A DNA stretch of 64,000 bases from a bacterium (lineage in GTDB: Bacteria; Armatimonadota; UBA5829), in NCBI GenBank assembly GCA_021372295.1, contig JAJFUS010000024.1:51606-115605 (forward strand), given 5' to 3'. Of this stretch, positions 8,534 to 16,825 are shown in pieces. A program made the translations under genes and the position numbers. The notes beneath the pieces were generated by a model. That model did not search any database. It worked only from the letters and a program-made list of their open reading frames with translations, and had not been told where the DNA came from. The number at the start of each line of letters is the position of its first letter. Within the stretch, counting starts at the first letter, position 1.

Positions 8534-9841
8534 ATGTATTTCTGGAACAAGGAGGCCGAATGCATTGACCGAGGAGAGCTGCGCGCGCTGCAGAACTACC
8601 GGTTGATGAAGACGGTCAGGCACGCCTATGAAAATGTGCCCGCATACAAACGCAAATTCGACGAGATAGGTCTGCGGCCCGACCACATTCGCGGAGTTGA
8701 AGACCTCTCTAAGATACCGTTTACTACCAAGCCCGATTTTCGCGACAATTATCCGTTTGGGTTGTACGCAGTGCCCATGGATCGGGTAGTGAGGATTCAT
8801 GCCAGTTCGGGAACCACCGGAAAATCGACTGTCGTGGGTTATACTGCCTCCGATCTTGGGGTTTGGGCCGAGATAATGGCGCGGACAATGGGCGCAGGTG
8901 GAACCACCAAGGGCGACATCCTTCAAAACGCTTACGGCTACGGATTGTTTACCGGCGGTCTTGGCGCGCACTGCGGTGCGGAACGCATCGGGGCGTCGGT
9001 GATACCTATGTCCGGCGGCAACAGCAAGCGCCAGATTCAGATTATGCAGGATTTCGGAAGTACTGTGTTGTCCTGCACCCCCAGCTATGCCGTTCTGCTT
9101 GGAGAGACCGCTCGCGATATGGGCGTGGATATGAGTAAACTGCCTCTGCGTGCCGGTTTTTTTGGAGCCGAACCCTGGACAGAGAGCATGCGGCAGCAGA
9201 TCGAGGAACTCCTTAAGATCGACGCGCTCGATATCTACGGCCTCAGCGAAGTGATGGGCCCCGGCGTCGCGTATGAGTGTATGGAGAAGTCCGGGCTGCA
9301 CATAAACGAGGATCACTTCATCGCGGAGATCATCGACCCTGAGACCGGCGAGGTTCTGCCTCCGGGCAATAAGGGCGAACTCGTCTTTACGAGCCTTACC
9401 AAGCAGGCGCTGCCTCTGCTGAGGTATCGCACAAGGGACATTACCTTTATCGACGATAAGCCGTGCGCCTGCGGCCGGTCGTTTGGCAAAATGCACCGCA
9501 TTATGGGTCGCACCGACGACATGCTGATCGTTCGCGGGGTCAATATCTTCCCCAGCCAGATCGAAACCGTCCTGATGGAGACCGAAGGAACGGAACCGCA
9601 CTATATGATAATTGTGGATCGCGAGGGCGCGATGGACAGCATAGAAGTGTGGGTGGAGGTCTCACCGGAACTGGTGTCGGACGAGGTCAGGGCGCTGGAG
9701 GGTATTGAGCGCAAGATCAGTGCGGAACTTCATTCGCTGCTGGGTATAACTGTTAAGGTCAAGCTTGTTGAGCCGAAGACCATCGCTCGCAGCGAAGGCA
9801 AGGCCAAGAGAGTCGTGGACAGGAGGGATTTGTACCAGTGA
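8534..9841 (+). CDS. paaK: Phenylacetate-CoA ligase family protein
   Basis: PaaK-type enzymes use ATP to join aryl acids such as phenylacetate to CoA; archaeal and anaerobe relatives also recycle aryl acids from aromatic amino acid metabolism. The 435-residue protein has the adenylate-forming motifs [60 protein letters not shown] and the C-terminal Lys region SEGKAKRV. The ATG at 8534 sits 11 nt after a GGAGG ribosome site. Its stop overlaps the GTG of the ACT-domain gene by 4 bp, a pairing common for this family. Confidence 0.9.
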   Translation: MYFWNKEAECIDRGELRALQNYRLMKTVRHAYENVPAYKRKFDEIGLRPDHIRGVEDLSKIPFTTKPDFRDNYPFGLYAVPMDRVVRIHASSGTTGKSTVVGYTASDLGVWAEIMARTMGAGGTTKGDILQNAYGYGLFTGGLGAHCGAERIGASVIPMSGGNSKRQIQIMQDFGSTVLSCTPSYAVLLGETARDMGVDMSKLPLRAGFFGAEPWTESMRQQIEELLKIDALDIYGLSEVMGPGVAYECMEKSGLHINEDHFIAEIIDPETGEVLPPGNKGELVFTSLTKQALPLLRYRTRDITFIDDKPCACGRSFGKMHRIMGRTDDMLIVRGVNIFPSQIETVLMETEGTEPHYMIIVDREGAMDSIEVWVEVSPELVSDEVRALEGIERKISAELHSLLGITVKVKLVEPKTIARSEGKAKRVVDRRDLYQ

Positions 9842-10269
9842 GAGTAAGTCAGCTTTCGGTGTTTTTAGAGAACAAATCGGGACGTCTTGCGGAAGTGACG
9901 CGCACTCTGGCGGATGCAGATGTCAACATACGCGCACTGTCGATTGCCGACACTGTAGACTACGGCCTTCTGAGGCTGATCGTGAACAATCCCGAGCATG
10001 CGAAGTCTGTGCTTACCGACGCCGGGTTCACGGTGGCTTTGACGGAAGTGCTGGCGATTGAAATTCCAGACAAGCCGGGTGGGTTGGCTGGAATAATCGA
10101 CATTTTTAGCGACTGCGGTGTAAACATAGAGTATATGTACGCCTTTGTCGGCACTTCCGGTGAGAACGCAATAGTCATTTTCCGCGTAGAGAATGTGGAC
10201 GAAGCAATATCGTCTCTTCAAAAGAAGGGCGTTCGCATATTGAACGGAGACGAACTGCACGCCTTGTAA
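9838..10269 (+). CDS. Tandem ACT-domain protein
   Basis: The 143-residue protein consists of two ACT domains (about 1-65 and 70-138) with the typical openings [20 protein letters not shown] and [20 protein letters not shown] domains bind small ligands, usually amino acids. This two-ACT protein regularly follows paaK-type ligases, where it is thought to sense an amino or aryl acid. The GTG start overlaps the paaK stop and an AGGAGGG ribosome site lies at 9821-9827. A large multi-hairpin intergenic element follows. Confidence 0.88.
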   Translation: MRVSQLSVFLENKSGRLAEVTRTLADADVNIRALSIADTVDYGLLRLIVNNPEHAKSVLTDAGFTVALTEVLAIEIPDKPGGLAGIIDIFSDCGVNIEYMYAFVGTSGENAIVIFRVENVDEAISSLQKKGVRILNGDELHAL

Positions 10270-10285
10270 GTTTGCGGGATTTTCT

Positions 10286-10529
10286 GGGGCTCAGCCCCAA
10301 ACCCTGCTAGAGACTCTGTCTCTGGACTCTGCAAGGAAACCAGGTTTCCTTGACCTTCTGACCCGAACTTAATTATCCCCTTAAGAGGATAATTAAGTTC
10401 GATACGGGGGACCAGGGGCCACTCGGCTCCTGGCGAGGTTAAGGGGCAGAGCCCCCTATGGGTGTCTGAGGATGAAACCCTCAGATAATTCTCGCAGAAC
10501 TGAACTTCTTACGCGAGTTTAACTCGCGT
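10286..10529. repeat. Multi-hairpin intergenic element
   Basis: At least eight short palindromes follow one another: GGGGCTCAGCCCC (10286-10298), AGAGAC/GTCTCT (10309-10323), AAGGAAACC/GGTTTCCTT (10333-10351), a perfect 14-bp stem GAACTTAATTATCC (10365-10378) with its complement at 10387-10400, a CCAGG/CCTGG stem (10412-10433), GGGGCAGAGCCCC (10443-10455), CTGAGG/CCTCAG (10466-10484) and ACGCGAGTT/AACTCGCGT (10511-10529). No coding potential is apparent. The last modules recur in inverse orientation at 26405-26472, so this is probably a dispersed repeat family. It fills the gap between the ACT gene and the kinase gene. Confidence 0.75.
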
Positions 10530-10572
10530 ACGGCCAATAATGTGCATGAAATGTTTCATTGTGAGATATTAA

Positions 10573-12258
10573 TTGTCGACTTCTTCCACAAACACGCTCG
10601 GAAAATACCAGATAGTGCGGGAAATCGCACGTTCCAACGACATCGTCTACGAGGCGGTGGATCCGTCCATCAATAGGCGAGTCGCGTTGAAGGAGCTGTG
10701 CATACCGCCCAACGTCACCGCTGGCCAGAAGCGCGAGCGCATCGAACGATTCTTGCGCGAGGGCAGGGCGGCGGGCAAGCTTGCACACCCGAATATAGTC
10801 ACCATTTATGACGTCGGTAAGGACAACGATCGCTATTACATCGCGATGGAGTTCCTCACCGGCCAAACCCTCCGCGACGTGTTGCAGGCGGGTGGGGCGC
10901 TTTCGATCAACGACGCAGTCAACTACACACTGCAGCTCTGCGACGCTCTATCTTACGCTCACGAAAACGGCGTGATCCATCGCGATATCAAGCCCGATAA
11001 TGTCCAGATTTTGCCGGGTGGGCACGTCAAACTCACCGATTTCGGCATCGCGCGGATGATGGGCGAGTCGTCAATCACACAGGACGGCCAGGTATTCGGC
11101 ACTCCCAGCTATATGTCGCCGGAACAGGTTGCGGGCAAGAAGCTGGATACGCGATCGGACATATTTTCGGTTGGCGTGATGCTCTATGAGATGATTGCGG
11201 GCAAGAAGCCGTTTGCCGGCGATAGTGTCGTCACGATCACATACAACATAGTCAACATGGAAGCCCCGCCGCCGCCAGGAGCGCCGCCGTATATAGTCGG
11301 CATCATCCGAAAGGCGATGGCGAAAGATGTCGATGCGCGGTATCAGTCAATCGACCTGTTGGCCGAGGACTTGCGCGAACAGAAATCCAGCGGCGTCTTT
11401 CTTCCAGGGCCTACGTCCGCTCCCGCGTGGCTTGCGCCACAGTCGAACGGCAACGTTCAAGACCCGTTTGGGCAGCCTTCCACGCCCGTCACGCCGTACG
11501 GCACGCCGGTTCCGTCCACGAACGCCGGATCGGCCTCGTCATCTGCGCCAGATCCGTTCGCTCAAAACGCGCCCGTTCAGGCTCCGATGCCGCCCGCTCT
11601 TCCACCTATGCCGATGATGAGCGCCGAGACTCGCAATTTTCTTGGAGTGTTTTTGCTGCTGATTGCGCTGATAGGCATGTTGTTTTTTGCCGGTTGGGCG
11701 GTGAATCTGGCCTACAAAAGCTATCGCACTAGTGTGACCTCCGATGTTGCCGGACGATACTTCGAGCAGGGTGAAAAACTCTATGCTTCCGGCAAGCCCG
11801 ATAGAGCGGTTAACCAGTGGCGCAATGCTGCTCGGGTTTCTCCATATTCGCAGTATGCCAAGCGCGCTCGCGACAGGATTTACGAGGTTTCGGTTGTGCT
11901 CGCAAGAAGATACTACGATTCGCGGGACGTGGCCTCACTGAAAAATGTGAGCCAGTTATTGATTGAGTCGAATCCAGATCGTCCTGAGGGCCATTTCTAT
12001 CTTGCAGCCGCATATCACTTCGGTGGCGATTTCGAGAATGCCAAGCCCGAATACGCCCGCGCAATCCAATATGGCGGCAACGACTCCTACGCTCAGGCGG
12101 CGCGCGCTAACCTGGGCTCGCTGTATCTGTATGAGGGCGACAAGTTCGCAGCCGCCGGGCAGCGCGAGTCGGCGATCTCATCTTACGAAAACGCGAAACA
12201 ATACGGCAATTCTTCCGCGATGCAGATTGCCGAGGATCGAATATCTCGCCTGCGTTGA
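10573..12258 (+). CDS. Ser/Thr protein kinase with TM helix and TPR-like C-terminus
   Basis: A 561-residue eukaryotic-type kinase. Catalytic features are Lys40 (RRVALKEL), HRDIKPDN (D138), DFG (D156) and GTPSYMSPEQ. A Pro-rich linker (about 270-350) leads to one transmembrane helix (357-381, FLLLIALIGMLFFAGWAV) and an extracytoplasmic TPR-like region (about 390-555; RYFEQGEKLYASGKPDRAV, YFGGDFENAKPEYARAI-like repeats). Odd point: the glycine-rich loop is degenerate; the segment EIARSNDIVYEA (17-28) lacks all the usual glycines. The start is TTG at 10573; an upstream GTG in frame is cut off by a stop, so TTG is the only choice, without a strong ribosome site. Confidence 0.85.
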   Translation: MSTSSTNTLGKYQIVREIARSNDIVYEAVDPSINRRVALKELCIPPNVTAGQKRERIERFLREGRAAGKLAHPNIVTIYDVGKDNDRYYIAMEFLTGQTLRDVLQAGGALSINDAVNYTLQLCDALSYAHENGVIHRDIKPDNVQILPGGHVKLTDFGIARMMGESSITQDGQVFGTPSYMSPEQVAGKKLDTRSDIFSVGVMLYEMIAGKKPFAGDSVVTITYNIVNMEAPPPPGAPPYIVGIIRKAMAKDVDARYQSIDLLAEDLREQKSSGVFLPGPTSAPAWLAPQSNGNVQDPFGQPSTPVTPYGTPVPSTNAGSASSSAPDPFAQNAPVQAPMPPALPPMPMMSAETRNFLGVFLLLIALIGMLFFAGWAVNLAYKSYRTSVTSDVAGRYFEQGEKLYASGKPDRAVNQWRNAARVSPYSQYAKRARDRIYEVSVVLARRYYDSRDVASLKNVSQLLIESNPDRPEGHFYLAAAYHFGGDFENAKPEYARAIQYGGNDSYAQAARANLGSLYLYEGDKFAAAGQRESAISSYENAKQYGNSSAMQIAEDRISRLR

Positions 12259-12313
12259 TTTACGCAATTCAGCGAGTTTAGCGAAAATCGCACGGGGGCA
12301 AATATGAAGCAGT

Positions 12314-14806
12314 ATGAAAACACTGTTTCTCAATCCCCCATCATTTCAAGGTTTTGACGGCGGCGCGGGTTCACGGTATCAGGCAAAGCGGGAAATACGT
12401 TCGTTTTGGTATCCTACGTGGCTGGCGCAGGCGGCCGCTCTCGTGGAGAACAGCAGAGTCGTCGACGCGCCCGCCGACAATTTGTCGGTCGATCAGACTC
12501 TGAACATCTGCGCCGACTACGACCTCCTGATTATTTACACCAGCACGCCGTCATTCGTCAGCGACTCAGGATTTGCCGAACGCATTAAGCAGCGCAGGCC
12601 GAATGCGCTGATCGGGTTTGTCGGGCCGCATGTCACGGTGTTGCCGGAGGAATCGCTCAGAGCGGCCGGCGCGGTGGATTTTGTCGTCAGGCGCGAGTTC
12701 GAAATGCCCGTGCTGCGCATATCGCGTGGAGAGCCGATTGAGTCGATAAAGGGCGTCAGTTGGCGAGACGGCCAGAGGATCTGTCACAATGCGGACTCTG
12801 AACTGCTTACCGACCTAGACAGCCTGCCCTTCGTGACTGACATATATAAGCGCGATCTCACCATCGAGAACTATTACATCGGCTACCTGATGCATCCCTA
12901 TCTCTCGATCTACACGGGGCGCGGATGCCCTGGTCGATGCACATACTGCCTTTGGCCACAGACTATTTCCGGCCACGAATATAGAGTGAGAAGCCCGCAG
13001 TCCGTATATGACGAGTTCGCTCTGGCGAAAGAATCGTTTCCACAGGTGAATGAGTTTTTTATCGACGACGACACATTCACCGCCAACTCCAGGCGCGCCG
13101 AAGAAACTGCCAGGCTTATTCGTCCGCTGAGGATTACATGGTCCACCAGTAGTCGCGCGAATGTGCCTTATGACACTCTGAGAATTATGCGTGAATCGGG
13201 ACTGCGATTGCTGATGGTTGGCTATGAGTCAGGCAGCGACGAGATCCTCAAGAACGTGCGCAAGGGAATTTCTACACACATGGCGCGCAGGTTCACCAAA
13301 GATTGCAAATCGCTCGGGATTGCGATCCACGGGACGTTCTGTCTGGGTCTGCCGGGTGAGACCCGTGATACTATCGACAATACAATCCGGTACGCCTGCG
13401 AACTTGACCCGGATACCATTCAGGTCTCGATTGCGGCTCCATACCCCGGCACGGAATTTTATGACCAGGCTGTGGCTAACGGCTGGTTGTCGCCTTCGAG
13501 CCTGGTTTCGCATGACGGCACGCAACTTTGCCCGCTGCGATACGAGCAAATATCGTCGGATGAGATCAGCGAGGGCGTCGACCGGCTGTATAAACGGTTC
13601 TATTTTCGTCCAAAGGTGATGGCGAGGATCGCTCTCCAGATGGCTAAAGACCCCGACGTCAGAAAGCGACGTTTGCGCGAAGGTCGCGAGTTTTTGGGTT
13701 TCCTAAAAGAACATAACCGGGTTGCGCCGAGTGGTGAGTCAACTCTTTTGCATGTGTTGAAAGACGGTGGGCCTGGGTTCTGCCAGTTTGCGATCACGGA
13801 CGCATGCAACGCGACCTGCAACTTCTGCAATTTTCGGGTCGGCGAGAATCCTGATCAGAAACGGATTTATGTCACTCTTGATGAGGCAAAGGCCGCGCAG
13901 GAGATTATGGCGCGAAACGGCGTCCGATATATGGCCTATATCGGCGGCGAACCGACAATGCATCCGAACCTCGCCCAGATTATCGCGCATGCCAATTCGC
14001 TGAAAATGCAGACCATAATATGCACAAATGGCTCGCTGCTCGGCGAGGCGCGAATCAGCGAATACGTGCGGTCGGGCCTTGACAGCGCGATCATATCCGT
14101 TGACGCTCCGTCGGTCGAAATGCATGAGCAGAACCGCGGCGTCGATGGCCTGTGCGCTCGAATAGCTCGTGCGAATCTGGAGTTTCACAATGCGGGCGTG
14201 GACACCACCGCGTCAGTTACGTTGAGCAAACTGTTGGGAGATTTGTCTGACCTGCCGGAGTTCCTGGAGTCGCTGAACTTCCATCAGGCGACGTTTTCGT
14301 ATCCGCTCAAAACCCTGGGGTCGAGTTTCCGCAGTTTTTCGGATTCCAATCTGGTCGATTACGCCGACCACGAACTTGTGGAGGCATTCGAGCGAGTTAT
14401 CAATATGAAGCGCCGGTTCAGAGTCGTAAACCCGACCGCGTCAATCAGGGAGATGCAGAGGTTCGTACGCGGAGAAAAGCAGAATTTTCCATGTCTGGCC
14501 GGCTTGAAATATTTTTATCTGGACTGGAATCTGGACGTGTACAGATGTCACGCATGGTCGAAACCCATGTGCTCGATATATGACTTCGATTCGTCCAAGC
14601 TTGTGCGAGACGGCTGCACGAAGTGCATGATCGACTGCTATAGAGACGCAAGCGTGCTGCACGAAGTCGGCATGGCTCTGTATGACGCCCGGCGCAGTCT
14701 ATTGTGTGGACGTCCCGACCGGGCATTATGTCGTCTACTCAATGCAAATACTTATCAAGCGGCAAAATCAGTTGTCGAAGAGCTGAAATGGATTAGAGGG
14801 TTGTAG
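12314..14806 (+). CDS. hpnJ: Double radical SAM protein: HpnJ-like N-half fused to a second radical SAM domain
   Basis: The 830-residue protein is about twice the HpnJ length. Residues 1-470 match HpnJ closely in my memory of the family (NPPSFQGFDGGAGSRYQAKR, SFWYPTWLAQ, IYTGRGCPGRCTYCLWPQT with C205/C209/C212, FFIDDDTFT, IHGTFCLGLPGET). HpnJ is linked to formation of the cyclitol ether head group of bacteriohopanepolyols. Residues ~485-830 hold a second radical SAM domain with CNATCNFC (C498/C502/C505), IGGEPTMHPNL and a C-terminal CTKCMIDC. The substrate of the second half is unknown. Two small multidrug-resistance-like membrane proteins follow directly. No other hopanoid gene is visible in the window. 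Confidence 0.8.
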   Translation: MKTLFLNPPSFQGFDGGAGSRYQAKREIRSFWYPTWLAQAAALVENSRVVDAPADNLSVDQTLNICADYDLLIIYTSTPSFVSDSGFAERIKQRRPNALIGFVGPHVTVLPEESLRAAGAVDFVVRREFEMPVLRISRGEPIESIKGVSWRDGQRICHNADSELLTDLDSLPFVTDIYKRDLTIENYYIGYLMHPYLSIYTGRGCPGRCTYCLWPQTISGHEYRVRSPQSVYDEFALAKESFPQVNEFFIDDDTFTANSRRAEETARLIRPLRITWSTSSRANVPYDTLRIMRESGLRLLMVGYESGSDEILKNVRKGISTHMARRFTKDCKSLGIAIHGTFCLGLPGETRDTIDNTIRYACELDPDTIQVSIAAPYPGTEFYDQAVANGWLSPSSLVSHDGTQLCPLRYEQISSDEISEGVDRLYKRFYFRPKVMARIALQMAKDPDVRKRRLREGREFLGFLKEHNRVAPSGESTLLHVLKDGGPGFCQFAITDACNATCNFCNFRVGENPDQKRIYVTLDEAKAAQEIMARNGVRYMAYIGGEPTMHPNLAQIIAHANSLKMQTIICTNGSLLGEARISEYVRSGLDSAIISVDAPSVEMHEQNRGVDGLCARIARANLEFHNAGVDTTASVTLSKLLGDLSDLPEFLESLNFHQATFSYPLKTLGSSFRSFSDSNLVDYADHELVEAFERVINMKRRFRVVNPTASIREMQRFVRGEKQNFPCLAGLKYFYLDWNLDVYRCHAWSKPMCSIYDFDSSKLVRDGCTKCMIDCYRDASVLHEVGMALYDARRSLLCGRPDRALCRLLNANTYQAAKSVVEELKWIRGL

Positions 14807-14819
14807 GTAGAGTGGGGCG

Positions 14820-15209
14820 ATGCATGGATTGCGGCTGACGAAAAACAAAATAAAGGTGCTTGTCGCGATGTTTTTCGCCGTCATATTCGGGGCCTTCGGC
14901 GATATATCCATTCGCTATGGCATGCGCTCGGTCGAGTGCGCGTACCACCCGAATATAGCCAGTCACTTTGTCTGCGCTGCCACAAATCCGTTCGTGTGGA
15001 TGGGCGTATTTCTGCTGATATTGTTCTTTATCTTATATTTGGCGTCGCTTTCGTGGGAGGAACTCAGTTACGTTTTGCCTTTGACTGCCGCCGATTACGT
15101 GCTGGTGACACTTCTTGCATATTTTTTGCTGGGCGAGGATGTCTCTCCCTTGCGTTGGGCGGGAAGTGTGCTGGTGGCGTTCGGAATTGCGCTTGTGGTG
15201 AGGACTTAG
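14820..15209 (+). CDS. SMR/EamA-like four-helix membrane protein (first of pair)
   Basis: A 129-residue protein with four predicted transmembrane helices (about 13-35, 55-80, 82-103, 107-128), the size of half an EamA transporter or an SMR protein. Visible motifs are FGAFGDISIRYGMR near the N-terminus and YVLPLTAADYVLVTLLAYFLLGE with the Glu typical of EamA repeat ends. It starts 13 bp after the double radical SAM gene and is followed after 4 bp by a paralogue, so the pair probably forms a heterodimeric transporter or flippase. A substrate linked to the radical SAM product is a guess from position. Confidence 0.75.
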   Translation: MHGLRLTKNKIKVLVAMFFAVIFGAFGDISIRYGMRSVECAYHPNIASHFVCAATNPFVWMGVFLLILFFILYLASLSWEELSYVLPLTAADYVLVTLLAYFLLGEDVSPLRWAGSVLVAFGIALVVRT

Positions 15210-15213
15210 GCGC

Positions 15214-15588
15214 ATGCTTAGAGTAGGAATAGCTCTCGGACTGGCGATTTTTTTCGGCGCTATTGGCGATATCCTCATGAGCAAGGGCATGCAGGAAAAC
15301 GGCGAGGTCAGCGTGCGTCATATCAGTGATCTGCCTAAAGTGTTCAAGTTGGCCTTCTCCGAGCGATATGTTTTGCTGGGGGCGGTGTCGATGACGATAT
15401 ACTTCGGGTCGTATGTCGCCGCGCTCGCATGGATCGACGTAAGCGTCGCCAACCCTCTGACCGCACTCAGTTATTTGATCGCCAGCGCATACGCCGCTTT
15501 TGTGATGAGAGAACGGATCGGCTTTAAGCGAGCCGCGGGAACATTGATGATCGTTTTGGGCGCGATTCTGGTCGGACTGAGTTCATAG
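15214..15588 (+). CDS. SMR/EamA-like four-helix membrane protein (second of pair)
   Basis: A 124-residue paralogue of the previous gene, again with four helices. The N-terminal FGAIGDILMSKGMQ mirrors FGAFGDISIRYGMR of its partner, and ANPLTALSYLIASAYAAFVMRER matches the partner's helix-3/4 segment. The partner gene's stop is 4 bp upstream. Small paired SMR proteins often insert in opposite orientation as heterodimers. Nothing in the sequence fixes the substrate; drug efflux should not be assumed. Confidence 0.75.
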   Translation: MLRVGIALGLAIFFGAIGDILMSKGMQENGEVSVRHISDLPKVFKLAFSERYVLLGAVSMTIYFGSYVAALAWIDVSVANPLTALSYLIASAYAAFVMRERIGFKRAAGTLMIVLGAILVGLSS

Positions 15589-15675
15589 CGATCAATGTGC
15601 ATGAAAGCGGGTTAGACGAATACGGAAGGTGGGGATGTAATAGGCGGATGTCATCACGTGAAGCAGGTGGACGAA

Positions 15676-15909
15676 ATGTCGATTGTGCGAGTATCGGAAG
15701 GTTGTTTGGTGGAGATACCGGAAGCCATTTTAACTAAGCTCGGCGCGAAGCCGGGACAGGAAATGATGGTGGCAGAAAGAGATGGAGGCATTATTTTGAC
15801 GCCTTTGCCGTCCGATCCCGTGTCATATCTTTGCGGCGCGCTTGCCGCTGAATCATCGCTTACCAGAGAACTGGCGGCAGAGAGGGCTGACGAACTTGAG
15901 GCGCAATGA
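15676..15909 (+). CDS. vapB: AbrB/MazE-like antitoxin (VapB type)
   Basis: A 77-residue protein with an N-terminal AbrB-type swapped-hairpin DNA-binding domain (MSIVRVSEGCLVEIPEAILTKLGAKPGQEM...) and an acidic C-terminal tail of the kind that occludes a PIN toxin. I chose ATG 15676 because AGGTGG stands 5 nt upstream; an in-frame GTG at 15658 would add six residues. The toxin gene starts inside its 3' end with a 14-bp overlap, a typical antitoxin-first arrangement. Such antitoxins usually repress their own promoter. Confidence 0.8.
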   Translation: MSIVRVSEGCLVEIPEAILTKLGAKPGQEMMVAERDGGIILTPLPSDPVSYLCGALAAESSLTRELAAERADELEAQ

Positions 15910-16294
15910 GTTTGTGTTGGATTCTTACGCCATCCTTGCGTTCTTGCAGAAAGAACCGGGCTACGGTCGCGTGGAGGCGCTTCTGAAGGGGGCGATATCC
16001 GGCGAAGGCAAGGTGTATGTATCGACGATCAATTTGGCCGAGGTGCATTACCACGTGCTCAGGTGCGGCAGGGATGCGTCAAGGATATTGGCCGCGCTGG
16101 AAGCTCTGCCACTGAAAGTGGTCTCAGCCGACGAGTATATGTCGCAGGCGGTCGAGATCAAGGCTAAGTATGGTTTGTCTTTCGGCAACTGCTTCGCCGC
16201 CGCGCTTGCGCAGGAACTGCAGACTCCCCTCATAACCGGCCACAGAGACTTCCGCAAGATGGGCAATGCCGTAAACATCGAATGGTTGGGGTGA
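15896..16294 (+). CDS. vapC: PIN-domain protein (VapC type) with altered acidic residues
   Basis: A 132-residue PIN-domain protein; VapC toxins cleave RNA with a Mg-dependent cluster of acidic residues. Asp9 (FVLDSYAIL) and Glu49 (INLAEVHY) are present. The third acidic site, usually Asp in a motif like LxxADCFAAALA, is Asn98 here (LSFGNCFAAAL), and the fourth, usually TGDxxF, is His116 (TGHRDF). The start is TTG 15896 with a GAGGG ribosome site about 10 nt upstream; GTG 15914 is the alternative. Loss of two acids suggests weakened or lost nuclease activity. Confidence 0.8.
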   Translation: MRRNEFVLDSYAILAFLQKEPGYGRVEALLKGAISGEGKVYVSTINLAEVHYHVLRCGRDASRILAALEALPLKVVSADEYMSQAVEIKAKYGLSFGNCFAAALAQELQTPLITGHRDFRKMGNAVNIEWLG

Positions 16295-16385
16295 GTGTGC
16301 ATTCATCCCTTGCATCGGCTTGCCCATCAATGAGCTAATCAAGCTGTTGTGCCTCTCGCTTGCCGAATTCCGATACTCGGCTGAA

Positions 16386-16595
16386 CTACGCCCTGTGGTC
16401 GAACTTGCCCAGGATTTCGTTGACATTGCGGTATCTGCGCTCTGGAAGCGATTCGATTGCGTCGAGGATTGCGTCCGGCGCTTCGTTTTCTTCGGCGCAC
16501 CTAAGTATCTCGTAACGGGAACAGGGGAATATGATGTCGTCCAAATATGCTCCCAATTTTGATGGTGTTCTGAAGTTCAAAAATGTTGTTGCCAT
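16386..16595 (-). CDS. DUF2795 family small protein
   Basis: A 69-residue protein matching the DUF2795 pattern: an N-terminal GAYLDDIIFPCSRYEILRCA helix, then NEAPDAILDAIESLPERRY and a short end. The family has no known function and may be a small structural or DNA-associated domain. The ATG at 16595 is chosen because GAGGAGGTG stands just upstream; a longer in-frame form from 16646 lacks such a site. It is transcribed toward vapBC. Confidence 0.75.
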   Translation of the reverse strand: MATTFLNFRTPSKLGAYLDDIIFPCSRYEILRCAEENEAPDAILDAIESLPERRYRNVNEILGKFDHRA

Positions 16596-16825
16596 CGGGG
16601 CACCTCCTCTTTCTGTGGCAATGAAAAGCGAAGTCTCTGTAACCATGAATACCCAAGATCCCGCTCTGCATTAACATGGTATACATGATATACGCGCAAA
16701 ACAGTCACAAAGCGTGCGAGGAGAAAGGGTTGACCGAAGGTCTGGCCCAACAATAATACAGACGATTATATAGTAGTATGCATCATTTATGGCTGGAGTC
16801 AATATCGCAAAATATGTTATTGTGT

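Noticed and set aside
8525..9601. 358-codon open frame antisense to paaK
   Set aside because: Shadow of a GC-rich gene with clear adenylate-forming motifs; no ribosome site or domain.
14820..15588. Drug-resistance SMR pump
   Set aside because: Similarity is only to the general four-helix SMR/EamA fold; context with a radical SAM enzyme gives no support for drug efflux.
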